This document shows, one piece after another, positions 48,080 through 59,169 of a DNA stretch of 64,000 nt; the first letter of the stretch is position 1, and each line of letters begins with the position of its first letter. The stretch is from the NCBI GenBank assembly GCA_946408385.1, contig CAMJSB010000001.1:136606-200605 (forward strand). The letters run 5' to 3'. The stretch comes from an uncultured bacterium (lineage in GTDB: Bacteria; Patescibacteriota; Gracilibacteria; Absconditabacterales; Absconditicoccaceae). The position numbers and the translations under genes were made by a program. Under the pieces are notes generated by a model that was not told the origin of the DNA, did not search any database, and saw only the letters and a program-made list of their open reading frames with translations.

Positions 48080-48281
48080 GCTATTCAAAATAAATATAAA
48101 ACCACATAGTAATATTATATACAAAAATATTTTAAATGCAAAAAATCAGCAACAAACATTCATAGAAATTTTCAATGGAAAATGTCAATTCAAACATTCA
48201 ATAAATCTATCAAAAATTTTGCATTTTTTTGCTCAATGGAGTATAATCAATTATCATTTATATCTTAGGAAAAGAATAGTA

Positions 48282-48956
48282 ATGCTAGATGAAAACACGT
48301 TTCCTCTAATTGCAATTAAGAATCTAACTCGATGATATCCAGACTCAAAACAACCTCTATTCAAAAAATTAAATTTTGAATTATTCAAATGAGATTTTAC
48401 TGTAATTATCGGTAAATCTGGAGTTTGAAAATCCACTATCGTAAAATTCTTAATCTGACAATTTAGGCCTTTCGACAGAACCGTATACTACAAAATGGAT
48501 GATATGGCTCGTTATACTGATGCTGATATCCAAAATTATAGAAGAAAGATTTGAATTGTTTTCCAGGATTATAAACTCATTGATGCTTTATCTGTAAAGG
48601 AAAATATAGTATACCCACTCAGAATTCAATGAGATGATGATAATACTATTCAGATGAAATATAGAAATATCACATCTAAATTACACATAGAAGATATAAA
48701 TAAACTTGATTGTAATGCTCTCTCAGGGTGAGAAAAACAAAAAGTAGCTATTGCCAGAGCTATGGTTAATAACCCTGAATTTATCATTGCTGATGAACCA
48801 ACTGGAAACCTAGATTGGGAATACACACAAGAAATCGGAGATTTATTAATTGAAGCAAATAATTCATGAAACACTATCCTATTAATTACACATGATGTAC
48901 ACCTTTTGGACTATATTAAATCAAAAACTAATGTAAACGTTTTTCAATTATGATAA
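48282..48956 (+). CDS. ftsE: ABC-type ATPase, FtsE-like
   Basis: 224 aa. Walker [18 protein letters not shown]-loop [17 protein letters not shown], signature [16 protein letters not shown], Walker [13 protein letters not shown] and the His switch [11 protein letters not shown]. Spacing and [10 protein letters not shown] are typical of the FtsE/LolD/MacB group. No FtsX-like permease is adjacent, so the division assignment is tentative. Ends TGA-TAA (Gly then stop). Confidence 0.85.
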
Positions 48957-48987
48957 GAATTTTTATTTATTGCTTTTTGCAATATCC

Positions 48988-49476
48988 ATGACTAAAAACA
49001 ATCAAACAATAGATGAAAAAGATAAGTTATACAACGAGATTGTAAAATATTGCGATTGACTTTGTATTGCTAGATATCTTAAAAATGAAGCAAAAAATGC
49101 TCTCAAATATTTTCATGAACACAAGCTTTCAAATATCAAAAAAAATCTGAAAGAATTTTCTGATTACCTGATATTTCTAAACACAGAAAATTGTCAAAAA
49201 ATTGAAAATTTCCAAGAGTGAAAAGAAAGAAAAAGAAATTTAAATAATTCTTTATCATACTTTTATAACTACGAAAACATATCAGATTCTGATCTATCTT
49301 CAATTCAAAACAAAATTGAAACAAATTCATATGAAACCATCACTTTAATGCAAAGTATTAAATGATGTCTCATTTTAACCATAGATGAATTTTGTAACGC
49401 CACTCCGACAAGAGTTGATATAATGCGTTATAATTTATGAAAGAAAAAATCACAAACCAAATCAAAGTTAAAATAA
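48988..49476 (+). CDS. Unknown helical protein
   Basis: 162 aa with TGA as Gly; predicted all-helical, Lys/Asn-rich, no signal peptide or membrane segment. Starts 31 bases after the FtsE-like gene and ends at a terminator, so probably co-transcribed with it. Features include YLKNEAKNALKYFHEHKLSNI and FCNATPTRVDIMRYNLGKKK. No family recognised. Confidence 0.62.
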
Positions 49477-49480
49477 GAAT

Positions 49481-49510
49481 AAGCTGGAGAAATTCTCCAG
49501 CCTATTTTTT
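49481..49510 (+). terminator. Intrinsic terminator
   Basis: GCTGGAG-aaatt-CTCCAGC stem then T run, immediately after the helical-protein stop. Confidence 0.87.
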
Positions 49511-49514
49511 AATT

Positions 49515-49736
49515 TTACAAATCAATGAACCGATTGTACTCGGGATGATCCTCCATAAAACTTTTCAAGCAATCTCTTACATCATCAGGATTCACCTGTG
49601 AATAAGGGAACCAACCACAACTAACCTTACAATATTTCAGAAAGGCTTTTAGTGCTGTTTGATTGACGATATAGCTATTCGCCACTTTTTCCAATTTCTC
49701 CATAATATTACATTTTATTTTTGTTAATAACGACAA
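49515..49736 (-). CDS. Small unknown protein
   Basis: 73 aa, or 62 from the second Met at 49703 (MEKLEKVANSYIVNQTALKA), which looks the more natural start. Ends SFMEDHPEYNRFIDL. Contains NQTALKAFLKYCKVSCGWFPYS and NPDDVRDCLKSFME. Too short to judge codon reassignment. No family recognised; coding status is supported only by its composition and position between a terminator and the deaminase. Confidence 0.5.
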   Translation of the reverse strand: MSLLTKIKCNIMEKLEKVANSYIVNQTALKAFLKYCKVSCGWFPYSQVNPDDVRDCLKSFMEDHPEYNRFIDL

Positions 49737-49849
49737 GATAATTATAACTTTTCACACAAAAAAGTCAACTTTATCACAAACATCCAAAAATTACTTGAAA
49801 AAATCACAATAAGTATTAAACTTTTAGCAGTTTAAATATATCATAAATT

Positions 49850-50335
49850 ATGCAAATTCTAACATTAGAACAATCAAAAAAAGCTAAACAATATTTTAAG
49901 TTAGCATGAGAAATTGCAAAAAATGCTACTTGCGAAAGATCTAAATGCGGATGTGTGATAGTAAAAGATGATAAAATCATCTGACAATGATATAATACTC
50001 CACCACATAACTTAGAATCTCAAAGAAAATGTACTTGTGATAAAAATTCTTATCATAGAAAAGTAACAGATAAAACATGCTGCATACATGCCGAACAGAG
50101 AGCAATTATGGATGCTTTAAGAAATTATCCGAATAAAATTGAATGAGCTGACTTATATTTCATACGCCTAGATAAAAATTGAAATATGTCTAAATCCTGA
50201 AAGCCATACTGCACAATCTGTTCCAAAATGGCATTAGATACTTGAATTAAGCATTTCCTACTTCGACATCCAGAATGAATTACTGAATATGATACCGAAG
50301 AATATAATTTACTTTCATATCAATACACTGAATAA
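49850..50335 (+). CDS. dCMP/cytidine deaminase-family zinc protein
   Basis: 161 aa. Zinc motifs HAEQRAIM (catalytic Glu) near residue 80 and PYCTICSKMA near 124, with an extra Cys/His-rich insertion (CTCDKNSYHRK ... TCCIHAEQ) like the ComEB/dCMP-deaminase group. Would convert dCMP to dUMP for thymidylate supply, though a different cytosine-containing substrate is possible. Its TAA is directly followed by the murI ATG. Confidence 0.88.
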
Positions 50336-51163
50336 ATGATTTGAATATTTGATTCTGGACTTTGATGATTATCCGTACGAAAAGAGCTAGCCAAACTAAT
50401 GCCAGATCAGAATTTTTTTTATATCGCAGATTCTGCATATTGTCCATATTGAAGAAGAAGTCCTGAAGAATTACAAGAAAGATGTAGAAAATTGACTGAT
50501 TTCTTGATCGGACAATGAAACTGTGATATAATCGTGGTCGCATGCAATACTGCTACTGCAGCAGCTATCGAAGTTTTAAGGTCAGAATATTCTATTCCTT
50601 TCGTATGAATGGAACCTGCTATTAAGCCAGCTCTATTACATTCCAAAACATGAACCGTCGGAGTCTTAGCTACATATTGAACGTTTAAATGAGCTCTTTA
50701 TCATAGAACTCTCACAGAATTTCAATGAAATGTGAAAGTAATAGAACAAATTTGAGATGGCTTAGTCGAACTTGTAGAACAAAACAAAACTGAAAGTGAA
50801 GAAGCCAAAGAATTACTAACAAAATACCTCACTCCAATGATTGAATCAAATATTGATCATATCGTTCTCTGATGTACACACTACCCTTTTCTAATACCTA
50901 TGATAGAGAAAATTTTGGAAGAAAAAAAAGTTTGAGACAAAATTATAGTGATAAATCCAGCTCCAGCAGTTGCATTGCAAACTCAGAGAGTTTTGAAAGC
51001 ATTAGAACAACATAACAAACAAAAAAAAGAAAATATATTTTATTCTACCTGAGATGAAAAAATTTTGAAAAACTTTGTAGAAAATATAATAAACGAATTT
51101 CCAGAACAACATAAACACACAACAAATACTAAGAATTTCAAATTTAACCACCTAAATATATAA
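50336..51163 (+). CDS. murI: Glutamate racemase
   Basis: 275 aa. MIGIFDSGLGGLSVRKEL with catalytic-site Asp/Ser, YIADSAYCPYGRRSPEEL, the first catalytic Cys in VACNTATAAAI and the second in VLGCTHYPFLIP. Makes D-Glu for peptidoglycan, which agrees with the NlpC/P60 genes in implying a peptidoglycan wall. The first base of its ATG directly follows the deaminase stop, so both are on one mRNA. Confidence 0.96.
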
Positions 51164-51174
51164 TCCATTAAGCA

Positions 51175-52710
51175 CTAAAAACATTTATTTTTTCATATTC
51201 ATTTCTGGACTGAAACAAGTCAAACTCCCACTCCATTCCATTTCAAAATTACAAAACTTCATTCATAATCTTTTAATCTTTCATCAATCAAATCTCTTTT
51301 CTCCATTAGTAATTTTAATTGTTCATCGTTTATTTCAAGTACATTTTGAGTAGCTAAATGTCCAAAAATCTGAGCAATTCACACGAGAGGAACCACTTTT
51401 TGAGAATTATTCTTTTTATCTTCAAGGATTTTGAATATTGGAAGTCAGATTTCTATACTTGGGATTCTATTTTCAAAATGAGATTGAATTAGTGATTTTG
51501 GAGCGATGTTTACGGTATATTTTGAGATGAAAAAATCTAAATCTGAAACTGGAGAAATTCACCAAGTAGAAAGTTTTTCCCAGATTTTAACCTCTCCCAG
51601 TACTTCGTACTTTCCCTCTCCTATTAGGAGAGGGGTAGGGTGAGGTTTATTTCAGAATGACTGAATTTTCCTAAATTTTGCAATGAAAAATCCACCAGTT
51701 CAGTGTACATGAGGCCGTAGTCTGGCAACTTTTTTAGCATTTTCAGCTGATAATATTTCATTTCATCTCCAGCTACAAATTCAGTCAGATTTTTCTTCTA
51801 ATGGAACGGGCAATAATTCAATCTTATCTCAATACTCTTTCAAAACTTCTGAAACTACATATTCATTTTCTAATACATTAGTCGTACAAGTAGAATAAAC
51901 CAATTCTCCTCAGACTTTCAAAGCTTTCAGTCATGAAATGAGTAGCTGAATCTGCAAATCTGAAAGTTTTTTTGATTTTTTTTCGTCTCGCTGTCGGACT
52001 TTTTTATCAGATTTGTATTGCATTCATTCTCACGAACATGGAGCATCAACGAGAACTTTATCAAAAGTTTCTGGAAATTTATCTCAAATAACACATCAAT
52101 CTTGATTGATTACTCAGACATTGAATATTCCACAGCGATGAAGATTTGATTCCAAGGCTTTTTTTCTTCATTGGTCTATTTCGTTGGAAATTAGGAATCA
52201 CACATTATCGTCATTCTGAGGAGCTTGCGACGAAGAATCTTGTGTGTCACCTAAGATCCTTCACTGCGTTCAGGATGACAAAAGGGAATCTGCAATTTGA
52301 ACTGATTTTCCTCCTGGTGCAGCACACATATCCAAAACATAATCTCATTCTTCAACTCCAAGCATTTGCACACTCAAACTTGCAGCCATTTCCTGCACAT
52401 AGACTAATCATGCTTGATGCAAAAAATGACTTCATAAACTAGCAGATTTTAGATTATCTTTTCTAGTCGCGAATAAAACATCGTTATATTTATTTCAGTT
52501 ATAAGAAAAATCTGGCTCAGACAAATCTCGCTCATTTGAAAATGTGTAATATATAATATTATGTAAATCAGATTTTTTATTTTTGTATCAACGATGATTT
52601 AATAGTTTTATACTTTTTTTAACTGGATTATTATAACATTTTTCAAACTCAAAAAATTCTGACTCATTCAAAATCTCTTTTACCATATCTAAATATGAAA
52701 TACTTTTCAT
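51175..52710 (-). CDS. RsmB/RsmF (NOL1/NOP2/Sun)-family rRNA m5C methyltransferase with two in-frame repeat insertions
   Basis: 511 aa. SAM motif I VLDMCAAPGGKSVQIAD near residue 125, FDKVLVDAPCSGEGMQ (motif IV Cys), and YSTCTTNVLENE (catalytic Cys of motif VI) are all present, so the enzyme should be active. Two intergenic-type repeats interrupt it in frame: family A at 52210-52279, right after motif I (reading TQDSSSQAPQNDDN), and family B at 51589-51648 (reading NKPHPTPLLIGEGKYEVLGE) after the catalytic core. C-terminal part resembles the RsmF substrate-binding extension. Methylates cytosine in 16S rRNA. Confidence 0.93.
51589..51648. repeat. Family B repeat inside the rRNA methyltransferase gene
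   Basis: CCTCTCCC...GTACTTCGTAC...CCTCTCCTATTAGGAGAGG...GTGAGG, nearly identical to the intergenic copy at 52778-52838. Translated in frame on the minus strand. Confidence 0.88.
52210..52279. repeat. Family A repeat inside the rRNA methyltransferase gene
   Basis: GTCATTCTGA at one end and TCAGGATGAC at the other, 70 bp. Read on the minus strand in the same phase as the copy in ligA (both give QDSSSQAPQND), including TGA codons as Gly. Confidence 0.88.
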
Positions 52711-52743
52711 GATGGTTGGAATAAATTAAACAAGTTCACTTTT

Positions 52744-52838
52744 GTCATTCTGAGTGAAACGAAGAATCTTGTGTGAAAACCTCTCCCTGCACTTCGTGCT
52801 TTCCCTCTCCTATTAGGAGAGGGGTAGGGTGAGGTTTA
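52744..52838. repeat. Half family A joined to family B, intergenic
   Basis: A half copy of family A (GTCATTCTGA to CTTGTGTG, 52744-52776) runs directly into a full family B copy (52778-52838). No ORF. Lies between the divergent methyltransferase and dnaX genes. Confidence 0.85.
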
Positions 52839-52936
52839 GTAACACAGAATTTTTATATAGATTTATATTTGAAAAAAAAGTCTGAATAGATAGATTGAAA
52901 TGTAATGAACATTTATATTATGTTACAAACTAAAAA

Positions 52937-54379
52937 ATGGCAGATGTAACTAAATCTCAATCTTTAGCGAATAGATATCGTCCTCAAACTTTTGATGAAA
53001 TGATAGGACAGCAACACATAATTTGAATTCTGAAAGCTAAAATGCAGTCAGATTCTTCTTCATTGCAAAATTACTTACTATGTGGACCTCGCTGAACTTG
53101 AAAAACTACTTCTGCAAGAATCTTAGCGAAAGCCATAAACTGTTTAGACCCACATGATGGAAATCCATGCAACAAATGTGCAAATTGTGAATTGATAAAT
53201 AGCTGAAAAACGACTGATTATATAGAGATAGATGCCGCTTCAAATACATGAGTAGATAATGTTCGTGAAGTGATAATTGACCAAGCTGGTTATCAGCCTA
53301 TTTCTTTGAAAAAGAAAATATATGTGATAGATGAAGTTCATATGCTTTCTACTGCAGCATTCAATGCTTTACTCAAAACTATTGAGGAACCAAGTGGAAA
53401 TGTATGCTTCATTTTAGCGACTACTGAATTACAAAAAGTACCTCAAACGATAGTTTCTCGTGTGCAGGTCTTCAATTTCAAGAAAATTCCACAAGATGAA
53501 ATGGTCGCTCATTTATGAGAAATTTGTAAAACTGAATGATTTGAATTTGAGAATGAAGCTTTGGAACTGATTGCTACGATATCGGAGTGATGTGTTCGTG
53601 ATGCTATTAAATATTTGGACCAGGTAAGTGTTTTAGGAAAAGTTTCTACTGAAAATGTAAGTCAATTCTTATGAATTTCTACTGATGCTACGATTAAATC
53701 ATTCTTTGAAGTAGTTAAAACAAATGATAGAAATCAGATTTTTGAGCAGATTGATAAATTAGCTCAATGAACAGATTTACAGCAATTTGCTAAACAATGT
53801 ATTGGATATATTGATGCTCATATAATGGATGATGTAGATTTTTATCTCAAAGTTTCTGAAACTTTTTCTGAAATTATGAGACAGGTAAGATTTTATCCAT
53901 ATCCAGCAGTGCTTTACAAGATAGCTTTCAATAAGTTTTTGAATGGTGATGGAGAAGTAGCTCCCGTAAAAGTAGAGAAAAAAGTTGAAAAGAAACCTGA
54001 ACAAATCTCCCCTAGCCCCTCTTTATCAAGAGGGGAAAAGGACCACACAGATAAAGAAAGTTCCTCCTTGATAAAGGAGGGGGACCACGAAGTGGTGGAG
54101 GATTTGAAAAAATCTGATTGAGATTTGTGGGAAAGAGTAATTAGTCAAATTCAATCCTCTACTACCAGACAAGTTTTTAAAGACCATATGACCATTGATA
54201 AAGTTACTGATACTGAGGTTTCTTTGATACATGATAATAATATGATAGCAAAAACTATGCTTGAAAAAGAGCATAAAGAAATTGAAGCATTATTGGAAAA
54301 AGAATTAGGTAAAAAAGTGACTTTGAATGTTCAGTGAATGACTAAGGAAGAATATTTCCAGAGATTAATGTGAATGTAA
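52937..54379 (+). CDS. dnaX: DNA polymerase III subunit gamma/tau
   Basis: 480 aa, short form. Walker A LLCGPRGTGKTTSARIL, four-Cys zinc module (NCLDPHDGNPCNKCANCELI), DEVHMLSTAAFNALLKTIEEPS (Walker B/DEAH-like), sensor region ATTELQKVPQTIVSRVQVF. Clamp-loader motor. Around residues 355-395 a palindromic repeat cluster (54005-54106) is translated as a charged linker (SPSPSLSRGEKDHTDKES...), before a ~80-residue C-terminal domain. All P-loop Gly but one are TGA. Confidence 0.96.
54005..54106. repeat. Palindromic repeat cluster inside dnaX
   Basis: Contains CCCCTCTTTATCAAGAGGGG, then CCTCCTTGATAAAGGAGG and CCACGAAGTGG, the same kinds of hairpins as in the intergenic clusters at 12388-12505 and 62000-62090. 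Translated in frame between DnaX domain III and the C-terminal domain. Confidence 0.82.
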
Positions 54380-54408
54380 TTTTTATTTCTAATATAATAA
54401 TATTAAAT

Positions 54409-55206
54409 ATGAAAAAATTATGATTTTTGGTTTCATTAGTAACGTGTGGAATATTGCTTACGTGATGTTTTGAAAAAGTTGAACAAAATCCTGAAATAAT
54501 TGATGATTGTGTTACTGTAGATTGAGAAGATAAATGTAGTATTGATATAGAAGAACCAGTAGTTGAAGAACCTGAAATTATTGAACCTGAGGTTAAAAAA
54601 GCAAACTCAGAAATTGATAATACATGATGGGATTGGACTAATACTTCAGAAAGTAATAATTATTATACTCATCGTGCTAAAATAGTCCGGACTTGAAATA
54701 TTTATGATTATAAAAATGAAGAATATGGATTTCAATTAACTCTTCCTGAAAGTTGGAATGATTGTATGATAGCTCATAATCAATCTGTTAATAATGAAAC
54801 AAATAAAATAGAATATGAATCGTTTCAATTAATATGTCCTTGGGAAAATGTATGAAATAATGTGCGTTCATATATACCTGAATGATATAGTGATTTAGTA
54901 GATATTATAGTTATTTGACCAGATACTGATGAATGGACTTTAAATAGTGTTTCTGACCAAAAATTAATAGTGAATAATAAATTTAAATTTTGATTTGGAA
55001 TTTCTGATGCAAGTAAAGATATATTTGATTGAAAAATAAGTTCTAGTGATTTGGAATGTTGAAGATATCCTAATTGTACTTGTCTTAAAAAGGAAAGTTA
55101 TCAGGTATGAGATTTCTGGGATAAAGTTCCTAATAATTACCAAGAAATCGGATGTTTTATTACTAACATAGTAAAAGACCACATTGAAGTATTTGATATA
55201 AATTAA
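54409..55206 (+). CDS. Lipoprotein of unknown function
   Basis: 265 aa. Signal peptide MKKLGFLVSLVTCGILLTGC with lipobox LTGC whose Gly is TGA. An acidic Pro/Glu linker (EEPVVEEPEIIEPEV) follows, then a ~180-residue beta-rich domain starting YGFQLTLPESWNDCMIAH, resembling the PsbP/MOG1-like lipoprotein domain found in Gram-positive lipoproteins. Several Cys pairs. Surface-anchored; function unknown. Confidence 0.78.
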
Positions 55207-55226
55207 TGTTCATATTAAATAAACCA

Positions 55227-55256
55227 AAAAATGGAGCGACAATGCTCCATTTTTTT
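55227..55256 (+). terminator. Intrinsic terminator
   Basis: AAATGGAGC / GCTCCATTT stem with a short loop and T run, 21 bases after the lipoprotein stop. Confidence 0.85.
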
Positions 55257-55328
55257 ATTGAAAATAATAACTACAATTATATTATGTCTGTGTGAAAATA
55301 TTGTTTATTTTTTATATACTTTGAAATT

Positions 55329-58007
55329 ATGAAAAAATTCTGACTTTTGATTGTTGCATGAATCGCAATAATCCTATCATGATGTGCAAACGAACAAGAA
55401 GCTTGTACATGAGATGTCTGCACTTTGGACAACGAAACACCTGTAGAGGAAACTCAGGTCGCTGAAACTCCATTCTTTGGAAACAGAGAAAATTCAGCAA
55501 AATGGGCTGTAGCTATGCAGAAACCATCAATAGATGAGATGGAAAACTATGATGCAATTTTGAACGGTTACACAAAAGATTGGACACAAGAACACACTCT
55601 CACGAGTGAAGATGTAAGAATTCTAAATCAATGTCTATGACAAGAATGGGCAAGTAATTTTAAGGAATTTACTGTAAACTGATGATACTGAGGACACTCA
55701 CATTACACTAACAGCTTCTCCAAGGATGAGATTAAGGAATGAAATATTCTTACTCTTACATGAAGTTATAAATTTAACGATAGTAAATTAACTTTAACAG
55801 ATGAAGATAAAGCTGTTTTAGCTGAAAAAGGTTGGACTATTGTTCCTACTGATAGAATTGAAAATTTGGTAAAAACTCCATATGATGTAGAAGAAGCTGA
55901 GCGTAATGTTAGTGGCCCTTATGGAACGCCTGAAGAATGGATGACAATCTACAATAAAATCGCTTGAGAAAATTCTGAATTTGAAAGAAATCCAGCAAGT
56001 AGCATTTTAATTACGAATGATTTGCTTTTGCATTCTTATCACAAATTATTTGATAATACTTTGAAATTCTATGAACAAACTGTTTCCAGAGATACAATCA
56101 AAGAATTAAGTCAGAATTTATTTGAAAAATTTGCTAATTTAGCAAAATCTGAATCTGACCCAGATTTGAAAGAAACTTACGAATTCTTAGCTGCTTATTG
56201 GTCTATTCCTGCTACGATTTTGGTAGAGAAAGAGAAATTGGAGATTGAGCCACATTTTGATGAAGCTAAATGAGAATGGATTGAATGAACTGTAAAAGAT
56301 GATGAAGAACTTAGAAATCTGATTAGAGAAAATGCTAAAAACTATATTTCAAAACTTGATTCTGCCGACCAAGAATTGATGAATAAGGTTTTGGAACAGA
56401 TTTTCTCTGCGAAAGACATAATTCCTGACCTATTCTTGATGAGTTATAGTCCAGATTTCATTGCTATAAATGGAATAATGCAGGATTACACACAGTTTGC
56501 TCCTCGCTCTCATTATACTGATAATGCTGAATTGAAAACTTATTTCATGGCTATGAAATGGCTCATGAGAGAAAAATTCTATTTCTGAGATGATAAATTA
56601 ACTAATGCAGCATTGGTTATGGTTAGTAATATTTCAGATGAAGATACTGCTAAACTTTGAGAATTATCAGCAAAGATTAAAAAGCTGATTGGTTGAGATG
56701 ACGATTTGACTTTGGAATCTTTGACTGCTTGGATGAAAGAAAATAATTTCACTTCTCCTGAATCTATTCTAAATATAACAGAAGAACAAAAGTCAGAATT
56801 ATTTAAACTCGTTCCACAAAAGATTCAATCCACTGATTATAGAACTACTGCAATAATGGAAAAGGATTCAGAGGAAGCAAAAGATATGACTGCAGGATTT
56901 GTATTCTTTGGAGAGAAATTCACACTTGATAGTTATTTATTTGATTTGATGACTGCAGGTAGTGCCGAAAAAGAATATGCCTATATGCCAAATATGCAAA
57001 CAGCTCTTATCGTGCCTGATGCATTGGAAAATAATTCTGATGCCGCTGAAATGGTTGACCTTTGGATGAATGTCAGAATTGTAAAAGAAGATATTTTGGA
57101 AGATTCAGAGTTTACTCAATATTCAAGCTATAACGAAGTTAAACAAGCAGCTATTGAAAAACTAAGAGAAGAAGTAACTAATCCATGAATCATGAATACA
57201 GTATATCATAAATGGATTGATATGATTGGATATCTAATCAATAAAGCTGAAGAAAATGCTCCATATTTCAAACTTGACCCAGTTTATAGATTAAAGAATC
57301 TCGTTACTTATATGGGTTCTTATACTGAATTGAAACACGATACATTACTCTATGTAAAACAGGCTTATGCTGAAATGTGATGAGGTGGTAGTGCTGACTG
57401 TAATATTGAAGTAGATCCTCCTTTATTACCAGTTCCAAAATGATATATTGAAGCAGATATTGATGTAGTAAATAAATTGATAGAATTAAATAATGAAACA
57501 AAATCTGATTTCTCTGAACTTGATGATTATATTCTAAATAATTTTGTAGAATTTGATGCATTCTTGAATCATATCAAATCTATCCTTGTTCAGCAGATGA
57601 ATAATGAAGTAATCAGTGATGAAGATTTTGAATGGATGAGAACTGCTTTTGATAAATTATCTCAAATCACATTCCCATTGGCTGATTGAGTAACTCAAAA
57701 AGAAATGAGAGCTGCTTTGATTGCTGATATCTTCACTTCTGAGGGATGAAATCCACTTTATGAAGCGGTTGGTCGTCCTGCATTAATGCTTGTAATGATT
57801 GATGATGCTAATGGAAAAAGAATAGCACGAGGTCCAATATTCACTCACTATGAATTCTATGATTCTGATGAAGTAGTTGATGCTAATGGAAGTAGATTAA
57901 ACGATATTCAATGGCAAGCTGCTTATGATGGATTGACTTGAAGTCAATTAAAATCAGCTTTATCTACTTTGAGTAAAAATTTGGATAGAAGACTAAAAAG
58001 TGAATAA
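55329..58007 (+). CDS. Large DUF3160-like lipoprotein
   Basis: 892 aa. Signal peptide MKKFGLLIVAGIAIILSGC, lipobox LSGC with TGA-coded Gly. Acidic linker to ~50, then a large helical domain including TNDLLLHSYHKLFDNTLKFYE, the characteristic start of DUF3160 proteins, and RPALMLVMIDDANGKRIARGPIFTHYEF near the end. Predicted to be displayed on the outer face of the membrane; role of the family unknown. Among the longest genes in the window. Confidence 0.82.
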
Positions 58008-58113
58008 GATTTACAAATCTCCCCTTGCGGTGAAGGATTTGAAAAATATTGTCACATTTTCAAACTTCTGTCGTTATATAATATATAATTTATATTTTAA
58101 TATTATCAAAAAA

Positions 58114-58389
58114 ATGAAAAAATTCTGACTTTTGACTACCCTCTTAATGGGATGATTATTACTTAGTGGATGTAATTCCCATGTAAATGTTAATGAAACT
58201 AGTTATATTGATGAAAACAATGAAACTGTAGAAAGCCAAACAGATATGCCTGTGGCAAAAATGAGAGTTTTGGAATGACAAACTGAGGAAGAAACTCAAG
58301 CAATGGTAGAGGAAACTTGCTCTAATATGTGATGAAATTGGGTTGATGGTGGATGTGTATTAGAGGATGGTTCAATTGTTAATTTCTAA
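58114..58389 (+). CDS. Small lipoprotein (DUF333-like Cys motif)
   Basis: 91 aa. Starts MKKFGLLTTLLMGGLLLSGC, with lipobox LSGC. The short mature part ends ETCSNMGGNWVDGGCVLEDG, resembling the single Cys-GG-C-xDG module of DUF333 proteins. Same first 20 bases as the genes at 55329 and 63429. The 107-base gap before it holds a remnant of a palindromic repeat (TCTCCCCTTGCGGTGAAGG). Confidence 0.75.
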
Positions 58390-58407
58390 GTAAAAATTTG
58401 GAAACAA

Positions 58408-58438
58408 CGAAAGGAGAAATTCAGTTTTCTCCTTTTTT
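58408..58438 (+). terminator. Intrinsic terminator
   Basis: AAGGAGAAA-ttcag-TTTTCTCCTT then T run, 21 bases after the small lipoprotein stop. Confidence 0.82.
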
Positions 58439-58514
58439 AATTTCATATTGTGATTTTATCAGATTTTTTTAATGTAATTTGTGTTAAGGATTATTTAACT
58501 AAAAAATTATAATT

Positions 58515-59156
58515 ATGAAAGACTGAAAAAATCCGAATCCAAACACAATCCATCCAATTGAATGATATGATAAAGAAATATATGTGAAACCAACAATAAC
58601 AAATAAAAATATTATTGTTGGAGATTTTACTTATATCGCTGATTCAGAATTTGAAAGTCATGTTACACATTTTTATGAACGGAATAATGATAAACTAATT
58701 ATTGGGAAATTCTGCCAAATCTGAGCTTGAGTTGAATTTGTAATGAATTGAGCGAACCATCAAATGAATGCTATTTCTACATTTCCATTCTATACTTTAG
58801 AATGATGGGAACAAACTCCACCAAAAGCAGAAGATTTACCATTGAAATGAGATACAGTAATTTGAAATGATGTTTGGATTGGTCAAAATGTAACAATTCT
58901 CCCTTGAGTTCATATTTGAGATTGAGCAATAATTTGAGCAAATAGTGTTGTTTCAAAAGATATAGAACCATATACGATTGTAGCATGAAATCCTATCAAA
59001 ATTATCAGAAAAAGATTTGATGATGAATTGATTGAAATGCTTGAAAAATTAAAACGGCGAGATAAATCAATTGAAGAAATCAACAGCTTAATCCCTATTC
59101 TGACTTCAAGCGATTTAGAAAAAGTGAAAATAGAAATTAAAAAACTTTTAAAATAG
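58515..59156 (+). CDS. Vat/CatB-type hexapeptide-repeat acetyltransferase
   Basis: 213 aa, usual for xenobiotic acetyltransferases. Left-handed beta-helix repeats ([57 protein letters not shown]) with the catalytic His in NGANHQM and the typical FPFYTLEGWE loop. Relatives acetylate streptogramin A or chloramphenicol, but some act on unknown natural substrates, so resistance is not proven. Many TGA glycines show it is long resident in this genome. Confidence 0.92.
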
Positions 59157-59169
59157 CATATTGAATATT

